Shown here piece by piece: positions 33,917-42,633 of a DNA stretch of 64,000 nucleotides. Location: assembly GCF_002160525.1 (NCBI RefSeq), contig NZ_NFKT01000013.1, positions 1 to 64,000 of the forward strand, given 5' to 3'. The translations under genes and the position numbers were made by a program. The notes under the pieces were generated by a model, which was given only the letters and a program-made list of their open reading frames with translations, was not told where the DNA came from and made no database searches. The DNA comes from Lachnoclostridium sp. An169 (lineage in GTDB: Bacteria; Bacillota; Clostridia; Lachnospirales; Lachnospiraceae). Numbering within the stretch: the stretch's first letter is position 1; each line of letters starts with the position of its first letter.

Positions 33917-33968
33917 CGGAGCCAGATATCCGGCAGTACGGCACCTCACTGCCTGGGGACTGGCTCCG
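33917..33968 (+). promoter_or_regulatory. Nested hairpin between permease and GH36 genes
   Basis: CGGAGCCAG (33917-33925) pairs with CTGGCTCCG (33960-33968), enclosing a second stem GGCAGT/ACTGCC (33932-33937 with 33948-33953). There is no T-run. It probably affects mRNA processing or stability between the transport and enzyme genes. Confidence 0.55.
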
Positions 33969-34032
33969 GGACGAAATTGTGCGGAGGAGAGGATGCCACT
34001 GACAGAATGGATATAACTTGGAGGAAAGAGAT

Positions 34033-36216
34033 ATGGCTATTATATATGATGAACAGCAGAGGACACTTACTCTGCACACGAAAAATACTACTTACCAGAT
34101 GCAGATTGACAAGTTCGGGTTCCTTCTGCACCTGTACTATGGGAAGCGTGCGGAAGGGTGTATGGATTATCTGCTGACATATTATGACCGTGGATTTTCC
34201 GGAAATCCGTATGATGCGGGACGAGATAAGACTTATTCCATGGATGCGCTTCCCCAGGAGTTCCCGTCTCTGGGAACGGGGGATTACCGGTCCCCGGCAT
34301 GTATTATCAAGAATACGGACAGTACATATTCCAGTGATTTCCGGTATGTTGACCATGAGATACGGGACGGCAAATATGCGCTTCAGGGACTTCCGGCAGT
34401 GTATGCCGGAGATGAGGAAGCTCAGTCGCTTGAGGTAAAGCTTGAGGATAAAGTTACCGGCGTACAGGCGGTGCTGCTCTACGGCGTGCTGCCGGAATAT
34501 GATGTGATCACGAGGAGTGTGAAGATTGTCAACGGCGGAGCGGGGAACATTACAGTGGAGAAGCTCTGCCCCGCCTGCCTTGACATGACCGGTGGAAACT
34601 ATGATTTTATCACATTCTACGGACGTCATGCGATGGAGAGAAATTATCAGAGGATGCCCATCGGACACGGACTTTCAAAAATCGGCAGCCTGAGAGGTTC
34701 GTCGAGCCATCAGTATAATCCGGCTGTGATCGTGGCGGATCACGGGACAACCGAGGAAGCGGGCGGATGCTATGCACTTTCCTTTGTCTACAGCGGCGGA
34801 TTCCAGAGTGAGGCGGGAAAGGATCAGTATAACCAGACGAGAGTGGTGATGGGGATTTCAGAAGAGCAGTTCGCATATCCGCTGAAGCCCGGTGAATCTC
34901 TGCAGGCACCGGAAGTGATCCTGAGTTACTCTGCAGCAGGACTTGAGCTGCTTTCCCAGAATCTTCACCGCTGTATCCGGACCCATCTGTGCCGTGGCAA
35001 ATATAAAGAAGCCGTCCGCCCGGTGCTGATTAACAGCTGGGAGGCGTCCTATTTCGATTTTACCGGTGAGTCGCTCCTGAAGCTGGCAGAGCAGGCGGCG
35101 CAGCTGGGAATCGAGATGTTTGTTATGGATGACGGCTGGTTCGGAAACAGGGACAGCGACTTACGAGGTTTGGGTGACTGGAAAGTCAATGAAAAGAAGC
35201 TTGGCTGTTCCCTGAAGGAGCTGATCAGCCGCATCAACGGGCTGGGGTTGAAATTCGGGATCTGGATCGAGCCGGAGATGGTAAATGAAGACAGCGATCT
35301 GTACCGGGCACATCCGGACTGGGCCTTCGTGATCCCCGGCCGCAGGCCGAACCGCTCCAGACATCAGCTGGTTCTTGACTTTTCCAGGCGGGAAGTCGTA
35401 GACTATATCTATGCACAGATATGCAGTGTTCTCGACCAGGGAAATGTGGAATACATCAAGTGGGATATGAACCGGAGCCTGGCGGATATCTACTCGGCAA
35501 CAGCGGACAGCCAGGGAAGGGTGCTTTATGACTATACACTGGGGCTGTATGATTTCCTGGAACGGCTGGTGAAACGCTATCCGAACATCCTGATCGAGGG
35601 GTGCAGCGGCGGCGGCGGACGTTTTGACGCGGGAATGCTCTACTATACTCCTCAGATCTGGTGCAGTGATAATACAGATGCTCTGGACCGTGTGGAAATC
35701 CAGTACGGTACCTCTTTCATTTATCCGGTTTCGTCAGTCGGGTCTCATGTGTCCGCGTCTCCGAATCATCAGACCGGAAGGTGTACGTCACTTCATACAA
35801 GAGGGACAGTGGCCATGGCAGGCACCTTCGGGTATGAGCTGGATCTGAATCAGCTCACGGATGCGGAAAAAAATGAGATCAGGAGCCAGATTAAAGATTA
35901 CAAGAAATATGCAGCGCTTATCCAGAGAGGCCTTTATTACAGGCTTACCTGCCCGCAGACAGATGATGTGGGAGCATGGGCGTTCGTTTCAGAGGACCGC
36001 AGCGAGGCGCTTGTCCAGGCTGTGACCCTGAAACAGCATGCAAACATGCCGGTAAACTATATCCGGATCAGAGGACTTGAGGAGGGCTGTATGTACCGTG
36101 AGGCGTCAACCGGAAGAGTTTACAGCAGCGCGGCACTTTCGGATGCCGGATTCCCGATTCCGATTGCCATGGGAGAGCATCAGGCATATCAGTGGCATTT
36201 TGTGAAAGAAAAATAG
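34033..36216 (+). CDS. Alpha-galactosidase (GH36)
   Basis: 727 residues, cytoplasmic, the full length of bacterial GH36 enzymes. An N-terminal beta-supersandwich (1-320) precedes the TIM barrel. The nucleophile Asp is in YIKWDMNRSLAD (near 479), the acid/base Asp in WCSDNTDALDR (near 542), and GCSGGGGRFDAGML is the glycine-rich signature. It removes terminal alpha-1,6-galactose from melibiose, raffinose and stachyose. GGAGG lies eight bases before the ATG; a TTG five codons upstream is less likely. The next gene starts 23 bp later. Confidence 0.95.
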   Translation: MAIIYDEQQRTLTLHTKNTTYQMQIDKFGFLLHLYYGKRAEGCMDYLLTYYDRGFSGNPYDAGRDKTYSMDALPQEFPSLGTGDYRSPACIIKNTDSTYSSDFRYVDHEIRDGKYALQGLPAVYAGDEEAQSLEVKLEDKVTGVQAVLLYGVLPEYDVITRSVKIVNGGAGNITVEKLCPACLDMTGGNYDFITFYGRHAMERNYQRMPIGHGLSKIGSLRGSSSHQYNPAVIVADHGTTEEAGGCYALSFVYSGGFQSEAGKDQYNQTRVVMGISEEQFAYPLKPGESLQAPEVILSYSAAGLELLSQNLHRCIRTHLCRGKYKEAVRPVLINSWEASYFDFTGESLLKLAEQAAQLGIEMFVMDDGWFGNRDSDLRGLGDWKVNEKKLGCSLKELISRINGLGLKFGIWIEPEMVNEDSDLYRAHPDWAFVIPGRRPNRSRHQLVLDFSRREVVDYIYAQICSVLDQGNVEYIKWDMNRSLADIYSATADSQGRVLYDYTLGLYDFLERLVKRYPNILIEGCSGGGGRFDAGMLYYTPQIWCSDNTDALDRVEIQYGTSFIYPVSSVGSHVSASPNHQTGRCTSLHTRGTVAMAGTFGYELDLNQLTDAEKNEIRSQIKDYKKYAALIQRGLYYRLTCPQTDDVGAWAFVSEDRSEALVQAVTLKQHANMPVNYIRIRGLEEGCMYREASTGRVYSSAALSDAGFPIPIAMGEHQAYQWHFVKEK

Positions 36217-36239
36217 GAAGAATCCAGGAGGGGACGCAG

Positions 36240-38336
36240 ATGGCGAAGAAAACGGCGAAGAGAACCGGCGCGAAAACGACTGCGGCATCAACGGTGAAAA
36301 AGACAGCGGCGGCTGTGGCGACGACGAAGAAAACAGCGGCAGCGGCTGAGACAGCGACGAAGAAAACAGCGGCCGCGGCTGAGGCTGAGGCAGCGACGAA
36401 GAAAACAGCGGCGGGGGCTGAGGCTGTGCAAACGGCGAAGAAAACTGCAGCAGCGGCGACGGCGGAGAAAAACGCGGCCGCGGCGAAAGCTGCAGCAGAA
36501 AAGGAAAAGTCGGACAGAATTTTCCAGGAGCGGCTTAACCGGCATCATGATGAACTGAGGTGGCTGTACATGGAGCTCTACGGCAATTCAGACATGTTTG
36601 CAGAGCTGTGCGGTCAGATGAAGCGGTATTATGACGAGCGGAATGAAAAGCTGAAAAGGCTTGACTCAGAGCGGGAAAAAGAAGGCGAGTGGTACCGGAA
36701 ACGGGATATGCTCGGCATGATGATGTATATTGACAACTTTGCGGGGAATATCAGAGGCGTGCAGGAGAAACTGCCCTATCTGGAAAAATGCAATGTGAAC
36801 TATATCCATCTGATGCCTTTCCTGGACTCGCCGAAAGGAAGATCTGACGGCGGATACGCAGTGGCAGATTTCCGAAAGGTGAAACCGGAGCTGGGAACGA
36901 TGGAAGAACTGGCGGATCTTGCGGAAAAATGCCATGAAAAAGGGATCAGCCTGTGTATGGATTTCGTTATGAATCACACATCGGAGGATCATGAGTGGGC
37001 GCGAAGAGCGCGTCAGGGAGACGGAGAGTACATGAGCCGTTACTTTTTCTATGCGGATCCCTCTATTCCTCAGGAATACGAGAAGACTGTACCACAGGTA
37101 TTCCCGACAACGGCGCCGGGCAACTTTACCTGGCTGCCGGAACTGGGGCATTATGTGATGACCACATTTTATCCCTATCAGTGGGATCTGAATTACCGCA
37201 ATCCCCGGGTGTTCAATGAGATGATGTACAATTTCCTCTATCTGGCAAACCAGGGAATGGATATTATCCGGATCGATGCGGTTCCCTATATCTGGAAAGA
37301 GCTGGGAACAAACTGCCGGAATCTTCCCCAGGTACATACGATTGTACGTATGATGCGTATGATCGGCGAGATCGTCTGCCCGGGCATTGTACTGCTTGGC
37401 GAGGTGGTCATGGAGCCGGAGAAGGTGGCGCCTTATTTTGGAACAGTGGAAAAGCCGGAGTGCCATATGCTTTATAATGTGACAACCATGGCGACTACAT
37501 GGAATACTGTGGCAACCCGTGATGTCCGTCTCCTGAGGAAACAGATGGATATTGTGTGCGCGCTGCCGAAAGAGTATACCTTCCTGAACTATCTGCGGTG
37601 TCACGACGATATCGGATGGGGACTGGATTATGGCACGTTAAGCAACTGGGGCATGAAGGAAGTTCCCCACAAGAAATATCTCAACGATTATTTTCAGGGC
37701 AAGACAGAAGGAAGCGTCAGCCGGGGCGAACTCTACAATGAGGATCCGGTGACCGGAGACGCAAGATTCTGTGCCACGACAGCCTCCATGTGCGGGATTG
37801 AGAGCGCAGGTTTTGAGCAGGATGAGGAGAAGATGGACTGGGCAATTGAAAAAGATCTCATGCTCCATGCATATATGTTCACCCAGTCCGGCATCCCCAT
37901 GCTCTACAGCGGCGATGAAGTCGCACAGGTAAATGACTATACGTATAAGGAAGATCCCGACAAGGCTCCAGATTCCCGGTATATCCACCGCGGAAAATTC
38001 AACTGGGAACTGGCAGAGCGCATCAGTGAGAAAGGAACCGTGCAGCAGCGGATTTTCGACGGGCTTGCAGAACTGGAAAAGATCCGCAGAACAGAACCCG
38101 TCTTCAGCGCCGATGCAGAAGTATATACAAAGGATTACAGCGACACATCCATCCTCTGGATCGTCCGCCGGGCAGAGGGGAGAGAACTCCATGCAGTGTT
38201 TAACTTCAGTGATGAAGGAAAGACGGTCTGGATGCCGGAGAAGGCAGAGTATACGGATCTGCTGACCGGGAAAACCGGGGAAGTAGAAACCGTGGAGCTT
38301 CCCGGCTGGGGATTCTTCTGGATGGAGAAAAAATAA
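36240..38336 (+). CDS. Amylosucrase-like GH13 with an Ala/Lys-rich N-terminal tail
   Basis: 698 residues. Residues 1-90 are a low-complexity run of Ala, Lys and Thr (repeats like TKKTAAAAE), unlike anything expected in a glycosidase. Residues about 100-698 are a GH13 enzyme closest to amylosucrases: helical N-terminal domain, MPFLDSPKGRSDGGYAV, the nucleophile Asp in IIRIDAVPYIW, the acid/base Glu in VLLGEVV and the stabilising Asp in RCHDDIGW. Amylosucrases split sucrose, releasing fructose, which fits the fructokinase nearby; sucrose hydrolase or phosphorylase activity is also possible. There is no signal peptide. AGGAGGGG is six bases before the ATG. Confidence 0.85.
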   Translation: MAKKTAKRTGAKTTAASTVKKTAAAVATTKKTAAAAETATKKTAAAAEAEAATKKTAAGAEAVQTAKKTAAAATAEKNAAAAKAAAEKEKSDRIFQERLNRHHDELRWLYMELYGNSDMFAELCGQMKRYYDERNEKLKRLDSEREKEGEWYRKRDMLGMMMYIDNFAGNIRGVQEKLPYLEKCNVNYIHLMPFLDSPKGRSDGGYAVADFRKVKPELGTMEELADLAEKCHEKGISLCMDFVMNHTSEDHEWARRARQGDGEYMSRYFFYADPSIPQEYEKTVPQVFPTTAPGNFTWLPELGHYVMTTFYPYQWDLNYRNPRVFNEMMYNFLYLANQGMDIIRIDAVPYIWKELGTNCRNLPQVHTIVRMMRMIGEIVCPGIVLLGEVVMEPEKVAPYFGTVEKPECHMLYNVTTMATTWNTVATRDVRLLRKQMDIVCALPKEYTFLNYLRCHDDIGWGLDYGTLSNWGMKEVPHKKYLNDYFQGKTEGSVSRGELYNEDPVTGDARFCATTASMCGIESAGFEQDEEKMDWAIEKDLMLHAYMFTQSGIPMLYSGDEVAQVNDYTYKEDPDKAPDSRYIHRGKFNWELAERISEKGTVQQRIFDGLAELEKIRRTEPVFSADAEVYTKDYSDTSILWIVRRAEGRELHAVFNFSDEGKTVWMPEKAEYTDLLTGKTGEVETVELPGWGFFWMEKK

Positions 38337-38347
38337 GAAGTTTTTAT

Positions 38348-38397
38348 ATATGGGGCTGTCACATGAGGCTAGATTTCTCATGCGATATGCCCCATAT
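38348..38397. other. Two-part hairpin with an insertion-sequence-like end
   Basis: ATATGGGGC (38348-38356) pairs with GCCCCATAT (38389-38397), and CATGAG/CTCATG forms an inner stem. No T-tract follows. The left arm continues as GGGGCTGTC, which resembles the terminal repeat of some IS elements, but no partner repeat or transposase is intact. It may instead be a structural element ending the galactoside operon. Confidence 0.35.
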
Positions 38398-38736
38398 TTG
38401 CAGGAAAAGGAACGCGTACTAAAACCGGCTTTGCCCCTGCGCTACTCTTCAAAGTTCAGGTTCTCCGGTCCGTCGGGCAGATCCTCTGTGGGGTCAAAAT
38501 CAGTGGTCGGGACGTTCAGCCCGACTTCCGAGAAAGATTGCAGGTCTGCCGGCCGATGCAGATTTTCTTCAATGTAGTAAATTTGCTCTTTTGAGCGCCT
38601 TTTGAAAGAGATGAAACATATTATCATGATAAAAATGCAAAGAACTCCGCGCAGAAAAGAAAATTTTCGTAATAAGTCTTGAAATTACCGGGGGGGGGTA
38701 TGATAGATTTGTACTTTATACGAAAAGAGGGATAAA
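38398..38736. other. Gene-poor interval with one doubtful small minus-strand ORF
   Basis: The only candidate is a 61-residue minus-strand frame (38442-38627) with a hydrophobic start and an acidic tail (PTTDFDPTEDLPDGPENLNF). The hydrophobic stretch continues upstream of its ATG to a stop, and no good ribosome site is visible, so it may be a remnant. A run of nine or more G residues lies near 38690-38698, just before the promoter region of the next gene. Confidence 0.3.
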
Positions 38737-39075
38737 ATGTCAGTTAATTTGGAAGAGTGGCAGCGCCGCAGATATGATCCTGTGTCTGTCTGGAATATAC
38801 ATAATGCGGAGGAAGAGGTCAGGGAAGCAGAGCTTGTGACAGCCAATTTTATCATCGGATCCTGCGGGATTGAGAAGATACTGGGAAAAATCCTGGAGAG
38901 CCGGGCAAAATATGCGTCAGTGGCGATCCGGGAAGACATGGAAAAAGTGACTGTGGAAGATGTGGTATGGCATTTTCAGAAAAATGGTCTTGACCTGATC
39001 TACATGAAAGATTTCAGCGATGGCGGGGGAAATGCAGTGCGGATGGATTTTGAAAACCTCCGCACTGCATGCTGA
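38737..39075 (+). CDS. Hypothetical protein, 112 residues
   Basis: Soluble, mixed charge, with no signal peptide and no family I recognise. It opens MSVNLEEWQRRRYDPVSVW and has a helical centre (GIEKILGKILESRAKYASVA). GAGGGATAAA precedes the ATG. It ends one base before the convergent lipoprotein gene, which leaves no space for a terminator. Confidence 0.55.
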   Translation: MSVNLEEWQRRRYDPVSVWNIHNAEEEVREAELVTANFIIGSCGIEKILGKILESRAKYASVAIREDMEKVTVEDVVWHFQKNGLDLIYMKDFSDGGGNAVRMDFENLRTAC

Positions 39076-39076
39076 T

Positions 39077-40420
39077 TCAGAAAGAGTTGTATGTATTTAT
39101 CTGGAAACGGTCATCGCGCAGAATAAGGTAGTGGGAATGATCCGCATAGATAACATAGTCAGGGGTTGTCAGAACCATGGAGCCCTCCGGATCGAGAATA
39201 TAGGAAAGCGAGACAGATCCTCCTAATTTTCCTGTACTTATAACAGGATACTCTCCGGAAGTGACAAACGCCATCTCATCACCGTCAGAGAGAGGATAGA
39301 CTACATCATCGATCACAATGGTGGTCGCCTCGCGGTTCAGCCCCTGGACTACATAGCTGTCCGTACCAAAGAGAAAGATGTTCTGGAGACCGGGGGTCAC
39401 TCCGGAAAAAGATGCGCCTTTCGTCCGGCTGTAAGCATCATAGACTGTGTATTCTCCGGAGGAAGATTCCAGAAGAAACAGGTCTTTGTCCTGATAGATA
39501 ATGTCTTCGCAGTTCTCCGGAAATACTGCCTCCTGCATTCCTTCAAGGCGCAGAAAGTGGGGCTGCCTTTCTTCCCCGCAGTCAAACCGCAGATACATAT
39601 TGTGATCTGTCCGCCGATACTGGTTCTGGGGGAACCATACGTTGAGGTAATCCCATTCTGTAAACTGGATGTGACCTTCCGGGTCGCAGAGAAAAGAAGC
39701 GGTGGAAATCAGGTCGGTTCCATCCTCCTGGATCTCTGTATATTTACATTCGACAATCATATATTCTCCGAGAATGATCTGATCTACGGAAATACCGCCG
39801 AAAAGCGCCAGATCATAAAGGTACTCCGAGTTCTTTTCGTAAAAGATGCCGGTATCGAGCAGGCAATCTCCGTTTTCGTCTGCAATGTATGAATATCCTT
39901 CGGGATTTTTTCTGTTGTACAGAACCAGACCGTTGGCAAAGGAAAAAACTTCTTCCGGGTCTTCACTGTCTTCGGATAACGGATGGCAGTTCCGGTCATA
40001 TGTTCCGCTGCTGAGCACGAAAGACAGGAGATGCCCCTTGTCATCCGCCGTATACGCGCAAAGTCCGTCCTGGGGCTCAACTGACCAGTCCTGATCAGCA
40101 ACACTCCAGACGCCGGTCTGATAATTTTCCCGGTCTTTGCGGATGCGGATAAAAAGAAGCGAGTTCTTGGCAATCGCCCCGGCAGTCTGGTCGAGAATCA
40201 TTCCGTCCAGGGCGACACACATTTCAATCAGCGCGTTTCGGAGGGAGAAGACCGGGCTCCCGTCCGGGGCCAGCACATGTACCCCGGGCGCATAGTCAGA
40301 TCCGGTAGCGCATAGAAAATAAGTGCCGACAGCCGGAAAACGGTTGAGGTCCGCACAGCCTCCTGAAAGTAAAATGATTGTGAACGCCAGAAAAAACGGC
40401 AGGATTTTTCTTCGCAACAT
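39077..40420 (-). CDS. Hypothetical lipoprotein, probably beta-propeller-like
   Basis: 447 residues. The signal peptide ends in LSGGC with lipid-attached Cys22. The mature part consists of many short beta strands with repeated patterns such as GTYFLCATGSD, GHLLSFVLSS, GLVLYNRKNPEG and DLFLLESSSGEYTVYDA, which suggests a WD40-like propeller; no enzyme motif is visible. The ATG at 40420 is chosen because AAGGGGG lies eight bases upstream and the signal peptide begins there; the frame continues to 40495. Confidence 0.65.
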   Translation of the reverse strand: MLRRKILPFFLAFTIILLSGGCADLNRFPAVGTYFLCATGSDYAPGVHVLAPDGSPVFSLRNALIEMCVALDGMILDQTAGAIAKNSLLFIRIRKDRENYQTGVWSVADQDWSVEPQDGLCAYTADDKGHLLSFVLSSGTYDRNCHPLSEDSEDPEEVFSFANGLVLYNRKNPEGYSYIADENGDCLLDTGIFYEKNSEYLYDLALFGGISVDQIILGEYMIVECKYTEIQEDGTDLISTASFLCDPEGHIQFTEWDYLNVWFPQNQYRRTDHNMYLRFDCGEERQPHFLRLEGMQEAVFPENCEDIIYQDKDLFLLESSSGEYTVYDAYSRTKGASFSGVTPGLQNIFLFGTDSYVVQGLNREATTIVIDDVVYPLSDGDEMAFVTSGEYPVISTGKLGGSVSLSYILDPEGSMVLTTPDYVIYADHSHYLILRDDRFQINTYNSF

Positions 40421-40538
40421 CTGCATTTCCCCCTTATGAATGTCTGAACTGATATCGACAGTTTTATCTATACTATAGCAGTGGGGAACAGGCATGTAAA
40501 TAAAATGTCAGGTAAATAGAATGTTGTCAATAAAATGT

Positions 40539-40567
40539 TTGACAAGGACGTTTCAGAAAGATATAAT
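40539..40567 (+). promoter_or_regulatory. Promoter of glnA
   Basis: TTGACA (40539-40544), 17 bases, TATAAT (40562-40567). Transcription would start about 40574, leaving a leader of about 120 bases with a terminator-like hairpin. Confidence 0.8.
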
Positions 40568-40578
40568 AATCACGAAAC

Positions 40579-40620
40579 AAGGGCGTTTTTCATTCAGAGG
40601 TGGAGAACGCCCTTTTGATA
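40579..40620 (+). promoter_or_regulatory. Attenuator-like hairpin in the glnA leader
   Basis: AAGGGCGTT (40579-40587) pairs with AACGCCCTT (40606-40614) and is followed by TTGATATTT. The 18-base loop region can form a short TTC/GGA stem around a hexaloop AGAGGT, which has the A1 and G4 bases preferred by ANTAR proteins. Because the next gene but one encodes an ANTAR regulator, this is a plausible antitermination site. The upstream P1 hairpin of the usual pair is not evident. Confidence 0.5.
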
Positions 40621-40692
40621 TTTCCAAGTGAAAACAGATGAATATGAAGAATAAGGAAAATGAAGAATCAAAATGAAAAGGAGGTTTCATTT

Positions 40693-42024
40693 ATGCATAA
40701 TTATACTAGGGAGGATATTCTCCAGATGGTGGAGGAAGAAGACGTCGCTTTTATCCGCCTTCAGTTTACAGATATCTTCGGAATCATGAAGAATATGGCT
40801 GTGACGGTCAGCCAGCTTGAAAAGGCTCTGGACAACAGATGTATGTTCGACGTTTCTTCCCTGGAAGGCTTAAGCGGAGAGGAGGATTCGGATATGTATC
40901 TGTATCCGGACCTGAGCACCTTCGAGATCTTCCCATGGCGTCCCCAGCAGGGCAAAGTGGCGCGGCTGATCTGCGACGTTTACCGCACGGACGGCACGCC
41001 TTATGAGGTGGATCCCCGCTATGTCCTGAAGAAAGCGATCACGGGGGCGCGGGAAATGGGATATACCATGAATGTGGGACCAGAGTGCGAGTTCTTCCTG
41101 TTCCACACAGACGACGACGGCCTGCCGACGACGCTGACCCATGAGCAGGGAGGCTATTTCGATGTGGGCCCCATTGATTTCGGGGAGAATGCGAGACGGG
41201 ATATGGTGCTGACTCTCGAGGAGATGGGATTTGAGATCACATCCTCCCATCACGAGATCGCCCCTGCACAGCATGAGATCGATTTCCGCTATGATGAGGC
41301 TCTTGTGACAGCGGACAATCTGATGACATTCAAGATGGTTGTCAAGACGATCGCAAAACGGCACGGACTCCACGCTACGTTTATGCCGAAGCCGAAGAGC
41401 GAGACGTACGGTTCGGGGATGCATATCAATCTTTCCCTGAGCAAAGACGGGATAAATGCATTTCAGAGCGCAGATGATAAAAACGGGCTGAGCCGGGAGG
41501 GTTACTACTTTATCGGAGGTCTCATGAAACATATGAAGGCGATTACCGCGATCACAAATCCTACGGTAAATTCCTACAAGAGATTTGTTCCCGGATACGA
41601 GGCGCCGGTTTATATGGGGTGGTCGTCCAAAACCCGGGGACCGCTGATCCGCGTGACGGAGGGGCGTGGAGAGAACACCAGGATCGAGCTGAGAAGCCCG
41701 GACGCTGCGGCAAATCCATATCTTGCGCTGGCGGTTCTGCTGACTGCCGGACTGGACGGAATCCGGAATCAGATTATGCCGCCCGACTGCATTGATGCGA
41801 ATATCCAGAAAATGACCCCGCAGCAGCGGGAAGCGCTGCATGTCGAGGCGCTGCCGCGGACGCTGGATGAAGCGCTGGATGAACTGGAGAATGATGAGCT
41901 GATTCTTGGTGTGCTGGGAGAGAAACTTGCGGATAAGATCATAAGAGCGCGCCGCCAGGAATATCATGAATACTGTATGCAGGTGACGGACTGGGAGATC
42001 GCAAATTATCTCTATAAGCTTTAG
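40693..42024 (+). CDS. glnA: Glutamine synthetase, type I
   Basis: 443 residues, the short GSI-alpha form found in Firmicutes. The beta-grasp domain (about 10-100) contains LQFTDIFGIMKN; the catalytic domain shows GPECEFFLF, the SSHHEIAPAQHEID metal site, KPKSETYGSGMHINLSL and NSYKRFVPGYEAPVY. It makes glutamine from glutamate, ammonia and ATP. The Tyr adenylylation site of GSI-beta enzymes is not evident. The ATG at 40693 follows AAAGGAGG by eight bases. The leader and the ANTAR gene downstream point to nitrogen-dependent attenuation. Confidence 0.96.
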   Translation: MHNYTREDILQMVEEEDVAFIRLQFTDIFGIMKNMAVTVSQLEKALDNRCMFDVSSLEGLSGEEDSDMYLYPDLSTFEIFPWRPQQGKVARLICDVYRTDGTPYEVDPRYVLKKAITGAREMGYTMNVGPECEFFLFHTDDDGLPTTLTHEQGGYFDVGPIDFGENARRDMVLTLEEMGFEITSSHHEIAPAQHEIDFRYDEALVTADNLMTFKMVVKTIAKRHGLHATFMPKPKSETYGSGMHINLSLSKDGINAFQSADDKNGLSREGYYFIGGLMKHMKAITAITNPTVNSYKRFVPGYEAPVYMGWSSKTRGPLIRVTEGRGENTRIELRSPDAAANPYLALAVLLTAGLDGIRNQIMPPDCIDANIQKMTPQQREALHVEALPRTLDEALDELENDELILGVLGEKLADKIIRARRQEYHEYCMQVTDWEIANYLYKL

Positions 42025-42061
42025 GAGATGAAAATACAGACTGCAGGAGGTGAAGACCGGT

Positions 42062-42610
42062 TTGAGCAATATTATCGTGGCGTTCCCGAAGCGTGAAAAT
42101 GCGGTGGGAATACGGAATGCGCTGGTGCGTTCCGGTATGGAAGTGTCGGCAGTCTGCCTGACCGGGGCAAAAGTTCTGCAGTATGCCGATACGTGGGGCG
42201 AGGGCATCGTCATCTGCGGGTACCGCCTGCAGGATATGCAGTATACTCAGCTGCGGGAAATGCTTCCGGAGAGTTTTTCGCTCCTGCTGATCTCCTCGCC
42301 GGAGAAATGGGCTGACGGCCTGCCGGATGGCGTGATCGGTCTCCCCATGCCGCTTAAAGTGTACGATCTTGTCAATACGGTGGAAATGCTTCTCCAGTCA
42401 ATGGAACAGAGAAAGAGGAGACGCCGGGAAAAGGGCAGAGTCCGGAACAGCCGGGAAAAGGAGCAGATCGACCAGGCAAAGGCACTGCTCATGGAGAGAA
42501 ACCACATGTCGGAAGAAGAGGCGCACCGCTACCTTCAGAAGACGAGTATGGAGACCGGAAGAAATATGCTGGAGACGGCGCAGATGGTTCTCACGATTAT
42601 GAATGAATAA
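42062..42610 (+). CDS. ANTAR-domain RNA-binding antiterminator with a pseudo-receiver
   Basis: 182 residues. The first 115 form a receiver-like domain (SNIIVAFPKRENAVGIRNAL) in which the phospho-acceptor position reads Gly (IVICGYRLQD), so phosphorylation is unlikely. After a basic linker (RKRRRREKGR) the ANTAR domain (about 125-180) has the IDQAKALLMERNHMSEEEAHRYLQ core that binds paired RNA hairpins. The start is taken as TTG at 42062, 11 bases after GGAGG. It follows glnA by 37 bp and probably controls glnA and other nitrogen genes by preventing terminator formation. Confidence 0.88.
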   Translation: MSNIIVAFPKRENAVGIRNALVRSGMEVSAVCLTGAKVLQYADTWGEGIVICGYRLQDMQYTQLREMLPESFSLLLISSPEKWADGLPDGVIGLPMPLKVYDLVNTVEMLLQSMEQRKRRRREKGRVRNSREKEQIDQAKALLMERNHMSEEEAHRYLQKTSMETGRNMLETAQMVLTIMNE

Positions 42611-42633
42611 AAAAGCAGAGAGGATTAAGAAAT

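Noticed and set aside
40870-42213. 447-residue open frame antisense to glnA
   Set aside because: It has no ribosome site or family features and mirrors the codon structure of glnA; a shadow frame in high-GC coding sequence.
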